The notes beneath the pieces were generated by a model. The model ran no database searches. It was given only the letters and a program-made list of their open reading frames with translations, and was not told the origin of the DNA. A stretch of DNA of 64,000 nucleotides from Alphaproteobacteria bacterium. Lineage in GTDB: Bacteria > Pseudomonadota > Alphaproteobacteria > Sphingomonadales > Kordiimonadaceae. Within the stretch, counting starts at the first letter, position 1. Each line of letters starts with the position of its first letter. Shown here piece after piece: positions 8,532 through 17,529 of this stretch. The translations under genes were made by a program, and so were the position numbers. The DNA is taken from NCBI GenBank assembly GCA_013372975.1, contig JABXIS010000036.1, positions 17,570 through 81,569 of the forward strand. Direction: 5' to 3'.

Positions 8532-9296
8532 ATGTCCCTCTCCGATAATGACCTTATAGAAGAACTGCGCACCGAAGCCATTGATACGGTGGAAGACCGA
8601 TTGCACAACCTTACGCAGGCTGTGGCAGATTTCCAGGCTGGTATCATCAACGGGAACGACGCTCTTGCGGCGATTCGCCTTGAGGCGCATTCGCTCAAGT
8701 CTGTGGCAGCCAGTTTCGAGATGAAGGCCTTGAAGGTGATGTGTCACCGTTTTGAAGATTATTTCTTCAACATGAAGGAACTTACAGAGGGAGCTTGTAA
8801 GGACATCCTGTTTTACGCCGACCGCATGTCTGAGTGTCTGGATGCCTTTGTGAATCATCGGGAGATCGATGTTTCCCAGATGATGCGGAAACTGCCTAAC
8901 AAGGGTGGTTTTGAGGTGGGTGATATCACCGTAACCGATATCGAGGTGATGCTGGTGATGGAGCCGGGCATTGCCACCAAGATTGTAACCCGCGAGCTTC
9001 TGGAATGCGGATATCGGATGATCAATGTGGCGTCCACGCTGGATGCAATCCAGTTGATACCATCCATGAAGCCAGATGCGGTGATTGTGTCGCGGGTGAT
9101 GCCAGAACTGACCGGGATCGACCTTGCTTGCGCGCTCCGTGCCATGCCCACCACACGGGACATACCGGTGGCCCTGATTGCCACTGATCAGAAAGAGAAA
9201 TACAAGGACCTGCCGTCAGACGTGCCTGTTCTCAGGAAAGGCAGCAACTTTGCCGACGATGTGGCCGATGTATTTGTGGAGCTGGGTATCCTTTAG
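8532..9296 (+). CDS. HPt phosphotransfer protein fused to a degenerate receiver domain
   Basis: A 254-residue cytosolic protein. Residues 1-115 are a helical HPt domain with phosphorylatable His H53 in LEAHSLKSVAASFEM. Residues about 135-254 fold like a receiver (DIEVMLVMEPGIATKIVTRE, RVMPELTGIDLACALRAM, ATDQKEK), but the phosphoacceptor position is Ser (VIVSRVMPELTG) and the N-terminal acidic pair is missing. The receiver is probably a binding or dimerisation module. GAAGG precedes the chosen ATG. No partner kinase is adjacent. It is separated from rnr by a compact terminator. Confidence 0.82.
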   Translation: MSLSDNDLIEELRTEAIDTVEDRLHNLTQAVADFQAGIINGNDALAAIRLEAHSLKSVAASFEMKALKVMCHRFEDYFFNMKELTEGACKDILFYADRMSECLDAFVNHREIDVSQMMRKLPNKGGFEVGDITVTDIEVMLVMEPGIATKIVTRELLECGYRMINVASTLDAIQLIPSMKPDAVIVSRVMPELTGIDLACALRAMPTTRDIPVALIATDQKEKYKDLPSDVPVLRKGSNFADDVADVFVELGIL

Positions 9297-9323
9297 CCCC
9301 GCATGCATGCAGCGAGCAGAAGG

Positions 9324-9347
9324 AAGGCGCCCTTATCGGCGCCTTTT
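9324..9347. terminator. Compact terminator shared by the HPt gene and rnr, with the rnr stop in its loop
   Basis: AAGGCGCC (9324-9331) pairs with GGCGCCTT (9338-9345), followed by TT on the plus strand. The loop 9332-9337 contains the rnr stop codon (minus, 9333-9335). It should end plus transcription; its efficiency for rnr is less certain because few T follow on that strand. Confidence 0.72.
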
Positions 9348-11654
9348 GCTTGTTCCGGGCTTGCCAGGTTTGTTGCCGCCCCTGCCGCGGTTTTTGGGTT
9401 TTCCGCCTTTGGCATTCCTGGGTCGATCATGCCGGCGGGAAAGCTTCGCTGCGCGCTTGCGGTCCTGAGCCTCTGCTGATTCGTCGGTAACGAGCGAGAG
9501 CTTCAAGCCACCGGTGAACTTGTTGGCTTCTTCAAGCCGCACTTCCACACGGTCACCCAGCCTGAATTCTTCGCCAAAACGTTCACCCACCAGGCGGTGA
9601 TTGGCCTCGTCATGCTCGTAGAAGTCTGCACCCAGTTCGGAAATGGGGATCAGCCCATCGCCGCCGGAAGGTTCTAGTGCCACAAACAGGCCGAAGCGGG
9701 TAACACCTGTGATGCGCCCGACAAATTCGTCGCCCACATGGTCTGCAAGGTAGTTGGCCAGATAGCGGTCAGTGCTGTCCCGCTCGGCCGCCATGGCGCG
9801 GCGTTCGGTGTTTGAAATTTGCTCGCCAATGGCTGTCAGCTCGTCCATCTCGGCGTCAGTCATGCCGTCTTTGCCCAGTTTCAGAGCCCGGATAAGGCCC
9901 CGGTGCACGATCAGGTCGGCATACCGGCGGATAGGCGACGTGAAATGCGCATAGCGGGGCAGGGCAAGGCCAAAGTGGCCCATATTGTCAGGCCCATAGT
10001 ATGCCTGTGTCTGGGATCTGAGGACCACGTCATTCACCAATTGTTCGTGCGTGGTGCCCTTCACCTTATGGAGAATGCCGTTGAACAGCCGCGGCATCAT
10101 TACCGCGCCCTTGGCCAGGTTAAGGTCCATGGTGCGCAGGAAATCACGCAGGCTTTCCAGTTTGTCCATCGGTGGTTCTTCGTGAACCCGGTACATGGTG
10201 GGCAGGCGATGTTTCTCCATCTCTTCTGCCGCACACACGTTGGCCGAGATCATCATCTCTTCCACAACACGGTGGGCGTCAAACCGTTCCCTGAGCGTAA
10301 TGGCTTTCACATGGCCATGATCATCCAGCTCGATGCGGCGTTCCGGCAGATCCAGATCAAGCGGTTCCCGTTTGGCCCGTGCTTCCATAATGGCGCGGAA
10401 GGCGCCCCAAAGCGGTTTTAGAACAGGCTCCAGCAGTGGCTCGGTGATATCATTTGGCAGGCCGTCGATCGCTGCTTGCGCTTCAGTGTAGCTAACGTTC
10501 GCGGCGCTTTTCATCAGGCCGCGCACAAACTTGTGGCGGATTTTGTTGCCGCTCGCGTCAAACCACATATGAACGGCCATACAGGCGCGCTCCACGCCTG
10601 GCATCAGGCTGCATAGGTCAGCCGACAGGGCCTCGGGCAGCATCGGCACCACCCGGTCAGGGAAATAGCAGCTGTTGCCGCGCTTGAGTGCCTCGCGGTC
10701 CAGTGCGCTTTCAGGGGTCACATAGTGGGCCACATCTGCGATGGCCACAATCGCGTGCCAACCGCCTTTATTTTCGGGGTTAGTATCCGCTTCGGCCCAT
10801 ATGGCATCGTCATGATCGCGCGCATCGGCGGGGTCGATGGTAATCAAGGGGATATCGCGGAGGTCCGTGCGTTTGCCGAGCGCGACGGGCTTTGCGTCTT
10901 CTGCTTGCTTGATCACATCTGCCGGGAACTCGTAGGGGATATCGTGCGCGTGAATGGCAATCATGCTGATGGCCTTGGCGCTGGATATATCATCCAGGCG
11001 TTCCTTGATGCGTACGCGCTTTGGGCCCATGTCGCGGCGGGATTTCACCGGGTCCGCCAGCACAAGCTCGCCTTCCTTGGCGCCGGCGGTATCATCGCGG
11101 TCCACCCAATATTCGTCGCGGTTCTTCTTGTCGATCGGATGCACACGGCCGCCGTTTTCGTTGCCGTGGAAGATACCCATCACGGCGCGCGGCGCTGGCT
11201 TCAGTACCTTGATCACGCTGGCGCGGTAGATGGGCGGGTCGTCCTTGATCGGTGTTAGGCGCACAAGGGCCCGGTCGCCACGCCCGAGGGCTGGCGCGCC
11301 CTTACCACGGCCGCGTTTCTTTTCCTGCAGATAGATGGTGGGGGCAGGGCCATCCCCTTCCATATTCACAGGCTTCACAAGCACATCGCCATGTTTGTCC
11401 GTGCCGGCAAATTCCACAACCTGCACATTGGGCAGGCGGTCAGCGGGCCGAAGGGCGTGGCTCGGGTCCTTCGCGAGAAGGCCGGCTTCCGTCAGTTCGC
11501 GCAGAAGCTTTTTCAGGAGAACCTTGTCTGGCCCCTTGATCGCAAAGCCACGAGCAATATCGCGTTTGGTTACTTTGCCGTGTGGGAAGTTGCGGACGAA
11601 ATCCATGATCTCGTCTTTGGTTGGCAGGTGGCCGGGCTCTGTTTTACGCGCCAA
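9333..11654 (-). CDS. rnr: Ribonuclease R
   Basis: A 773-residue 3'-to-5' exoribonuclease of the RNase II/R family. It has an N-terminal winged helix (FPHGKVTKRDIARGFAIKGP), cold-shock-like domains, the RNB catalytic core with ITIDPADARDHDDAIWAE holding the metal Asp residues, an S1 domain (GRITGVTRFGLFVALEPSGG) and a basic tail (SRRHDRPRNAKGGKPKNR). It degrades structured RNA and takes part in trans-translation quality control with smpB (47416). I start it at TTG 11654, which has AAAGGA upstream and matches the usual alphaproteobacterial N-terminus. The longer ATG reading from 11738 translates an intergenic repeat. Confidence 0.95.
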   Translation of the reverse strand: MARKTEPGHLPTKDEIMDFVRNFPHGKVTKRDIARGFAIKGPDKVLLKKLLRELTEAGLLAKDPSHALRPADRLPNVQVVEFAGTDKHGDVLVKPVNMEGDGPAPTIYLQEKKRGRGKGAPALGRGDRALVRLTPIKDDPPIYRASVIKVLKPAPRAVMGIFHGNENGGRVHPIDKKNRDEYWVDRDDTAGAKEGELVLADPVKSRRDMGPKRVRIKERLDDISSAKAISMIAIHAHDIPYEFPADVIKQAEDAKPVALGKRTDLRDIPLITIDPADARDHDDAIWAEADTNPENKGGWHAIVAIADVAHYVTPESALDREALKRGNSCYFPDRVVPMLPEALSADLCSLMPGVERACMAVHMWFDASGNKIRHKFVRGLMKSAANVSYTEAQAAIDGLPNDITEPLLEPVLKPLWGAFRAIMEARAKREPLDLDLPERRIELDDHGHVKAITLRERFDAHRVVEEMMISANVCAAEEMEKHRLPTMYRVHEEPPMDKLESLRDFLRTMDLNLAKGAVMMPRLFNGILHKVKGTTHEQLVNDVVLRSQTQAYYGPDNMGHFGLALPRYAHFTSPIRRYADLIVHRGLIRALKLGKDGMTDAEMDELTAIGEQISNTERRAMAAERDSTDRYLANYLADHVGDEFVGRITGVTRFGLFVALEPSGGDGLIPISELGADFYEHDEANHRLVGERFGEEFRLGDRVEVRLEEANKFTGGLKLSLVTDESAEAQDRKRAAKLSRRHDRPRNAKGGKPKNRGRGGNKPGKPGTSKRRR

Positions 11655-11680
11655 GGGCGGTGTCCTTTCGGGAAGTGCCG

Positions 11681-11769
11681 CGTCATTCCGGGCAAGCGTA
11701 GCGCGATCCGGAATCTTTGTCAGGCAAAGTCTTTCCATTAAAGAGATTCCGGCTTTCGCCAGAATGACG
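11681..11769. repeat. Palindromic interspersed repeat (CGTCATTC...GAATGACG type)
   Basis: An 89-base imperfect palindrome between topA and rnr. Perfect outer arms CGTCATTC (11681-11688) and GAATGACG (11762-11769) enclose further matching segments, CCGGAATC at 11708-11715 and GATTCCGG at 11745-11752. It resembles the short palindromic repeats with CGTCATTCC ends scattered between genes in many proteobacteria. It begins 8 bases after the topA stop on the minus strand and can fold in topA mRNA, so it may protect or end that transcript. Confidence 0.75.
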
Positions 11770-11777
11770 ATAACGCC

Positions 11778-14348
11778 TTATGACGCCTTTTTCTTCGCGG
11801 GCGCTTTTTTCTTGGCAGGCGCCTTTTTCTTTGCAGCAGGCTTTTTCTTCGACGCCTTGGCTGCCAGCCACTCAAGCGCCTGTTCCATTGTCACGCTTTC
11901 AGGCTCAGTACCTTTTGGCAGCGTGGCGTTGGTGCGTTTGTGATTGACATACGGCCCATAACGACCATCGAGAACGCGCACAGCATCACCATCTTCCGGA
12001 TGTTCGCCCAGTTCCTTTAGAACCGTTTTGCTACCGCCTTTCTTGGCTGCCGCGTCAGCCACAAGGGAAACCGCGCGGTTGAGCCCAACGGTGAATACTT
12101 CCTCGGATGACTGAAGTTTTGCAAACGTGCCGTCATGCGCCACATAAGGACCATAGCGCCCAATAGCTGACGTGATCATCTTGCCACTTTCAGGGTGGGT
12201 GCCTACCTCGCGTGGCAGAGCCAAAAGCGCCAGCGCCTTATCGAGATCCAGATCGCCCTGGTCCATATCTTTCGGGATAGACGCGCGCTTGGGTTTTTCA
12301 CCCTTCTGGGCCTCACCAACCTGAATATAGGGGCCGAAGCGTCCTGTGCGGATGCTGATTGGCTCGCCGCTTTCCGGGTCGTTGCCTAATACGCTCGGCT
12401 CATCGCTGTTGCCATCACCTCCGTTTGCGTCCCCTTTTGAGCCAAACTGGCGTGTGTATCCGCATTCCGGATAGTTGGAGCAACCGATGAAGGCGCCATA
12501 GCGGCTTGTTTTCAGCCCCAGACGACCATCGTCACATTTCGGGCATTTGCGTGCGCTCTCAACTTCCTTGGCATCCGGGAACATCATATGTTCAAGGAAC
12601 TCGTCCAAAGCGTCGATCACCACTGCGTTACGAACGCCAATAATCTCTTCTGTTTTCGGCTTGAAGGCGTTCCAGAAGTCGGACAACACTTTCTTCCAGT
12701 CTTCCTTGCCGTCTGAGATATGGTCAAGCTGTTCTTCCAGGTTCGCCGTGAAATCATATTCCACATAGCGGGTGAAGAATTTCTCAAGGAAAGCTGTAAC
12801 CAATCGGCCCTTGTCGTCAGGGATGAAGCGGTTGCGCTCCATATGCACATAAGACCGGTCGCGCAGCACGGAAAGGATGGACGCATAAGTGGAAGGGCGG
12901 CCAATACCCAGCTCTTCCATGCGCTTCACGAGGCTTGCCTCTGTAAAGCGCGGCGGTGCGTCGGTGAAATGCTGTTTCGGCAGCACTTCTTCCAGCGCCA
13001 ACACTTCACCTTCCTTGACCGCAGGCAGGCGGGCTTCGTCTTCGTCTGCCTCGTCGTCCTTGCCTTCCTGATAGACAGAAAGGAAACCATCGAACTGGAT
13101 CACGGTGCCGGTTGCACGAAGTTCAGCGCTTTGGTCACCGTTCAGGATGGTTACGGTGGTGCGCTCTGCAACCGCGCTTTCCATCTGGCTGGCCATTGTC
13201 CGGCGCCAGATCAGTTCATACAGCTTCTTCTCGTCCGCATCCAAAGTGTGCGACACATCTGATGGCGTGCGCATCGGATCGGTCGGGCGGATCGCCTCGT
13301 GCGCTTCCTGGGCGTTCTTGGCTTTGGTTTTATAAACACGCGGGCTGTCAGGCAGATATTTGTCGCCATAGCGGCTGCCAATCAGGCCACGGGTGGCATT
13401 CAAGGCTTCCTGCGCAATGGTAACACCATCTGTACGCATGTAGGTGATAAGGCCGGTTACTTCGCCGTCAATCGGCTTGCCCTCATACAGGCTTTGGGCA
13501 ACGCGCATGGTTTTCTGTGCCGGGAAGCCAAGCTTGCGCGCCGCTTCCTGTTGAAGGGTTGACGTGGTGAACGGCGGTTGCGGATGGCGGCGGGCAGGTT
13601 TGCGCTCAACGGCAGATACCTTCAACGGGCCCCTTTCAACCAGGGCAGCTGCGCTTTTCGCGCTGGCCTCATCATTGAGGTCATATTTGGTGAGCTTGTT
13701 ACCCTGCATGGCAAACAGGCGCGCCATGAAGCTTTTGCCTGCGTCGCCTTTCACGCCAGCTTCAACCGTCCAATATTCCTGCGCGACGAATTTTTCGATT
13801 TCATTCTCGCGCTCGCAGATCAACCTAAGTGCCACAGATTGCACACGACCAGCTGACCGGGCACCCGGCAGCTTGCGCCACAATACGGGCGAAAGCGTAA
13901 AGCCCACCAGATAATCCAGCGCGCGGCGCGCCAAATAGGCATGCACCAGCTCGTCATCCAGATCGCGTGGTTCGGCCATCGCTTTCAGGATCGCAGATTT
14001 GGTAATCTCGTTAAACACAACGCGCTTAACGGCAACGTCCTTCAAAGCTTTCTTTTTATTCAGCACTTCCAGTACGTGCCAGCTGATGGCTTCCCCTTCG
14101 CGGTCGGGGTCAGTTGCAAGGAACAGTTTATCAGCGCCTTTTACTGCATTGGCGATGTCGGTCAGTCGTTTGTTCGAATCGCGGTCAACTACCCAGTCCA
14201 TGGCAAAATCTTCGTCCGGCTTCACCGAACCGTCCTTGGCAGGCAGGTCCCTGACATGGCCAAAACTGGCTAAGACCTTGTAATCCTTACCAAGATACTT
14301 GTTGATTGTTTTTGCCTTCGACGGCGATTCCACGATTACGACGTTCAT
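11778..14348 (-). CDS. topA: DNA topoisomerase I
   Basis: An 856-residue type IA topoisomerase that relaxes negative supercoils. The Toprim domain starts at VIVESPSKAKTINKYLG (E7) with D80 and D82 in FLATDPDREGEA; the active Tyr is Y303 in LITYMRTDGVTI. One Cys4 zinc finger (CPKCDDGRLG...IGCSNYPEC) is followed by repeats of the RYGPYV type (GRFGPYIQ, GRYGPYVA, GRYGPYVN) and a Lys/Ala-rich tail with repeated KKKAPA units for DNA binding. It lies between dprA and rnr in the standard alphaproteobacterial order. A TATATATA sequence 15-20 bases upstream of the ATG may be its -10 region. Confidence 0.97.
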   Translation of the reverse strand: MNVVIVESPSKAKTINKYLGKDYKVLASFGHVRDLPAKDGSVKPDEDFAMDWVVDRDSNKRLTDIANAVKGADKLFLATDPDREGEAISWHVLEVLNKKKALKDVAVKRVVFNEITKSAILKAMAEPRDLDDELVHAYLARRALDYLVGFTLSPVLWRKLPGARSAGRVQSVALRLICERENEIEKFVAQEYWTVEAGVKGDAGKSFMARLFAMQGNKLTKYDLNDEASAKSAAALVERGPLKVSAVERKPARRHPQPPFTTSTLQQEAARKLGFPAQKTMRVAQSLYEGKPIDGEVTGLITYMRTDGVTIAQEALNATRGLIGSRYGDKYLPDSPRVYKTKAKNAQEAHEAIRPTDPMRTPSDVSHTLDADEKKLYELIWRRTMASQMESAVAERTTVTILNGDQSAELRATGTVIQFDGFLSVYQEGKDDEADEDEARLPAVKEGEVLALEEVLPKQHFTDAPPRFTEASLVKRMEELGIGRPSTYASILSVLRDRSYVHMERNRFIPDDKGRLVTAFLEKFFTRYVEYDFTANLEEQLDHISDGKEDWKKVLSDFWNAFKPKTEEIIGVRNAVVIDALDEFLEHMMFPDAKEVESARKCPKCDDGRLGLKTSRYGAFIGCSNYPECGYTRQFGSKGDANGGDGNSDEPSVLGNDPESGEPISIRTGRFGPYIQVGEAQKGEKPKRASIPKDMDQGDLDLDKALALLALPREVGTHPESGKMITSAIGRYGPYVAHDGTFAKLQSSEEVFTVGLNRAVSLVADAAAKKGGSKTVLKELGEHPEDGDAVRVLDGRYGPYVNHKRTNATLPKGTEPESVTMEQALEWLAAKASKKKPAAKKKAPAKKKAPAKKKAS

Positions 14349-14446
14349 ACGTCTGCCCGTTCCTTACTTTATATATAGGCGCCATTTTGCGCTTGGTCTT
14401 TGCTTTCACCTAGTTCGAAGCGGCCTTCATTGCAATGGCCTTCTTG

Positions 14447-15625
14447 TTATTCGCCGTAAATTCGACTCACACGCCCCCCGCTATGACGGGTTATTTTGCC
14501 CGCGAGTTCCAGTTCCAGAAATGAGGACAACACCTCGTCCGCCGGGGCGCCTGACAGCCTGACGATATCATCCACATGGATGGGGGTATCTGACAGGAAG
14601 GAGAGAAGGTCGGTTCCACCATCCCGTGGTACGACTGATTGAAACTGTGCCGGGGAAGGGCACTCTTTGGGCCCTATGGCAGGCGTGATGTGTGCCCTTT
14701 CCTCCGTGGTGCCCTTTGTGTGCCCCTCTGGAGCCCATTGGTCCTGCCAGGGCCTGAGTTCGGCCAGAATATCTTCTGCACTTTCGACAAGGATTGCCCC
14801 ATCCTTGATCAGCCTGTTACCGCCTCTGGCGCGTGGGTCCAGGGGCGCGCCTGGCACTGCAAACACATCTCGTCCCTGTTCAGCGGCAAACCGTGCAGTG
14901 ATCAGGGAACCGGATTTGATGGCGGCCTCCACAACCAGCACGCCGTCTGAAAGGCCGGATATCAGCCGGTTCCGGCGGGGGAAGTGGCGGGCTTGCGGGC
15001 GGGTGCCCAGTGGCATCTCCGACACCAGAAGGCCGATGTCGGCGATTTTCTCTTGCAGCGCCTTGTTTTCCGGCGGGTAATGGATATCCAACCCGCCAGC
15101 CACACAAGCGATGGTGCCTGCCTTCAGCGACGCTTGATGGGCCGCAGTATCAATGCCGCGCGCCAGGCCTGAAACAATGGTCACCTTCGCTTCAGCCAGT
15201 TTGGCGGCGATCTGGCTGGTGAATTTCATGCCCGCCGCGCTGGCGTTGCGGGCGCCGACAATCCCAACTGATAGGCTGGCCAAATGTTCCGTGTTCCCCT
15301 TTACCAGCAGCACCGGTGGCGCGTCGTCTGTGGCGGCAAGCCTCTCTGGATAGGGTGCAGTCCCCAAAAACAGGACCCTGGCACCGAAGCGTTCGATTTG
15401 ATCCAGTTCAGCCTCACAGGCTTGTAAAGATGGTGGGGAAAGGGGGCGTTTCCGACCATTGATTTTGGATAATTCAACTGCCCCTTCAATGGCTTGTGTA
15501 CCACTTCCAAACTTTTCGATCAGGGCGCGAAACAAGACCGGCCCCACTCCGTCAGTACGCATGAGCTGCAGCCTTGCAAGCTTTTCCTGATCAGAAAATT
15601 GATTGGATGTTTCCGTTTTGTTCAT
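14447..15625 (-). CDS. dprA: DNA-processing protein DprA
   Basis: A 392-residue protein. The Rossmann-like DNA_processg_A domain shows VGIVGARNASAAGMKFTSQI, TIVSGLARGIDTAAHQASLK, TIACVAGGLDIHYPPENKAL and PRRNRLISGLSDGVLVVEA. The C-terminal 60 residues form the winged helix often present (HVDDIVRLSGAPADEVLSSF). DprA binds single-stranded DNA and loads RecA, mainly in natural transformation, but it is also conserved in non-competent bacteria. It sits 57 bases after plsY in the pyrB-pyrC-plsY-dprA-topA run. Confidence 0.95.
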   Translation of the reverse strand: MNKTETSNQFSDQEKLARLQLMRTDGVGPVLFRALIEKFGSGTQAIEGAVELSKINGRKRPLSPPSLQACEAELDQIERFGARVLFLGTAPYPERLAATDDAPPVLLVKGNTEHLASLSVGIVGARNASAAGMKFTSQIAAKLAEAKVTIVSGLARGIDTAAHQASLKAGTIACVAGGLDIHYPPENKALQEKIADIGLLVSEMPLGTRPQARHFPRRNRLISGLSDGVLVVEAAIKSGSLITARFAAEQGRDVFAVPGAPLDPRARGGNRLIKDGAILVESAEDILAELRPWQDQWAPEGHTKGTTEERAHITPAIGPKECPSPAQFQSVVPRDGGTDLLSFLSDTPIHVDDIVRLSGAPADEVLSSFLELELAGKITRHSGGRVSRIYGE

Positions 15626-15682
15626 GTTGGCACAGTGGCCAAAACAGCGGCTGAAGTCAATCTCTGGTATAGGGATGCAATG

Positions 15683-16285
15683 CTATTGCTTGTCTTTTTT
15701 GCCGATTTTGGGCTCTTCGCCCTTCATCAGGCGGGCGATATTTTCACGGTGCCGGATATAGATCACCAGTGTCATGAAGGCGATGAAGATCCAGCTTTCG
15801 GGCCCTACCAGATAGAAACTGACCAACGGCGCCAGAAGGGACGCCACCAGCGCAGAAAGGGAGGAAATGCGGAAAACAGCTGCCATTGCCACCCATATGA
15901 TGCCGCAGGTCAGGCCAAGAAGCGGGCTGATGGCAAACAGGGTGCCATAGAAAGTTGCAACACCCTTGCCGCCCTTGAATTTGAGATAGATCGGGAAACA
16001 GTGGCCAATGAAGGCCGCGGCACCGGCAAGGGGAGCGAGGGTTGGGTCGATGAAATAGCGGGTGAGCAGAACGGCTATAGCGCCTTTGCCCGCATCCATG
16101 ATCAGGGTGGCAAGCGCTAGGTCCTTACGGCCTGTCCGCAACACGTTGGTGGCGCCGATGTTGCCAGAACCCACATTCCTGATGTCGCCCAGACCGGCCA
16201 CCTTTGTGAACAAAAGCCCGAAAGGCACTGATCCAAGCAGGTAGCTAAACCCTAGTACCAGTACCATTTCCCCCGAATATGCCAT
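15683..16285 (-). CDS. plsY: Acyl-phosphate:glycerol-3-phosphate acyltransferase
   Basis: A 200-residue integral membrane enzyme making lysophosphatidate from acyl phosphate, the first step of phospholipid synthesis. Conserved loops are present: LLGSVPFGLL, GSGNIGATNVLRTGRK, GHCFPIYLKFKGGKGVATFY and IRHRENIARLMKGEEPK. Five hydrophobic segments are visible. ATG 16285 (MAYSGEMVLV) was chosen because it follows the upstream stop by 2 bases; longer readings overlap the pyrC-like gene. Confidence 0.95.
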   Translation of the reverse strand: MAYSGEMVLVLGFSYLLGSVPFGLLFTKVAGLGDIRNVGSGNIGATNVLRTGRKDLALATLIMDAGKGAIAVLLTRYFIDPTLAPLAGAAAFIGHCFPIYLKFKGGKGVATFYGTLFAISPLLGLTCGIIWVAMAAVFRISSLSALVASLLAPLVSFYLVGPESWIFIAFMTLVIYIRHRENIARLMKGEEPKIGKKDKQ

Positions 16286-16287
16286 GC

Positions 16288-17529
16288 CTATTCCCCGCCA
16301 AAGAGCGTCACACCGCCCACAATTGTCTGCCAAACCTGCCCCTGAACGGGCAATGTGTCAAATGGTGTGTTCTTGGCACTGGCACGGAAGGCCTCGCGGT
16401 CTATGCGCCATGGCTTCTCCGGCTCGAAGATGACCAGATCAGCGGGTGCGCCCGCTTCGAGGCGGCCACCCGGCAGGCCCAGAAGGTCAGCCGGCGTGGA
16501 TGTCAGCGCTTTCAATACTGCCATCATTTCAATTTTTCCGGCATGCATGGGTGCGAGTGCGAGGGCGAGAAGTGTTTCAAAGCCAACGATGCCCGCCGCG
16601 GCCTGGCCATATGGCAGGCGCTTCACATCTTCGCTTTTCGGATCGTGGTCGCTGACGATCGTGTCAATCGTGCCGTCAGCCAGCCCTTCGATCAGCGCAA
16701 GCCTGTCCTCTTCCGACCGAAGCGGAGGGCTGACCTTGGCGAAAGTCCGGTAACCTTCGAGGGCATTATCATTGAGGTGCAGATAATGAGGCGCTGTGGA
16801 GCAGGACACCTTGGCCCCACGGGCCTTCGCAGCCCGCACGGCCTCTACGCCCGCGCGGGAGGAGATCAGCGCGAAATGGACTGGCGTGCCTGTCATCTCG
16901 CTCAGGCGTGCATCGCGTTCGATCTGGATTACTTCCGCCACGGCCGGAATGCCGGCAAAACCAAGGCGTGTAGCAATCTCGCCTTCATGGGCGATGCCGC
17001 CGTTTGCTAGCCCGCGATCTTGCGGGAACTGGACAATCAGGGCACCAAAATAGCCCGCATATTCCAGAAGCCTGCGCATCACCTGGCTATCGGAGACAGG
17101 CTGGCGACAATCGGTGAAGGCTACGGCCCCTGAGGCTTGCATCTGCCCCAGTTCAGCCAGCTCGCGGCCTTCCATGCCGCGCGTTGCTGCGCCCATCGGG
17201 TATACATTTACGCTATGGGCGTTTTCTGCACGCCGACGAATGCGTTCAACCACAGGGTCACTGTCAATCAGGCTGGTTTGGTCTGGTTGCAGGACAATGG
17301 TTGTGATGCCGCCTGCAAGCGCTGCTTCCGCGTCAACCGCGTGGGCGCGCATATCGATAAAGCCGGGGCACAGGATGCGGCCCTTACAGTCGACCACCTT
17401 GGCGCCTTCGGGCACGGTAGTGTTGGCACCAAATTCGCGAATTTTGCCGCCATCCGTGATCAGCGTGCCTTTTTCGTCAAGGCCTGTTGCCGGATCGATC
17501 AGGCGTGCATTTGTATATGCTGTTATCAT
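16288..17529 (-). CDS. Dihydroorotase-like protein with incomplete metal site (pyrC homologue next to pyrB)
   Basis: A 413-residue amidohydrolase-fold protein related to dihydroorotase, which closes carbamoyl-aspartate to dihydroorotate. The first metal motif, normally DxHxH, reads PGFIDMRAH (R61, H63), the sequence just after it is shorter than usual, and the mid-barrel His is replaced in [17 protein letters not shown] and [17 protein letters not shown] are kept. Many bacteria carry an inactive dihydroorotase-like subunit beside pyrB that supports aspartate carbamoyltransferase, and this may be one. A true pyrC would then lie elsewhere. Its ATG overlaps the pyrB stop by 4 bases. Confidence 0.85.
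   Translation of the reverse strand: MITAYTNARLIDPATGLDEKGTLITDGGKIREFGANTTVPEGAKVVDCKGRILCPGFIDMRAHAVDAEAALAGGITTIVLQPDQTSLIDSDPVVERIRRRAENAHSVNVYPMGAATRGMEGRELAELGQMQASGAVAFTDCRQPVSDSQVMRRLLEYAGYFGALIVQFPQDRGLANGGIAHEGEIATRLGFAGIPAVAEVIQIERDARLSEMTGTPVHFALISSRAGVEAVRAAKARGAKVSCSTAPHYLHLNDNALEGYRTFAKVSPPLRSEEDRLALIEGLADGTIDTIVSDHDPKSEDVKRLPYGQAAAGIVGFETLLALALAPMHAGKIEMMAVLKALTSTPADLLGLPGGRLEAGAPADLVIFEPEKPWRIDREAFRASAKNTPFDTLPVQGQVWQTIVGGVTLFGGE

Noticed and set aside
9819..10421. Long plus-strand frames opposite rnr (also 10725-11258 and 11335-11943).
   Set aside because: Codon structure follows rnr on the other strand, and the translations have no family features.
14349..14446. Repeated GAAGGCC with CATTGCAATG between dprA and topA.
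   Set aside because: It forms only a very short stem and has no T-run, so it is not a convincing terminator.
15494..16120. A 208-residue plus-strand frame across dprA and plsY.
   Set aside because: It is a shadow of plsY and the dprA start; both genes are certain from motifs.
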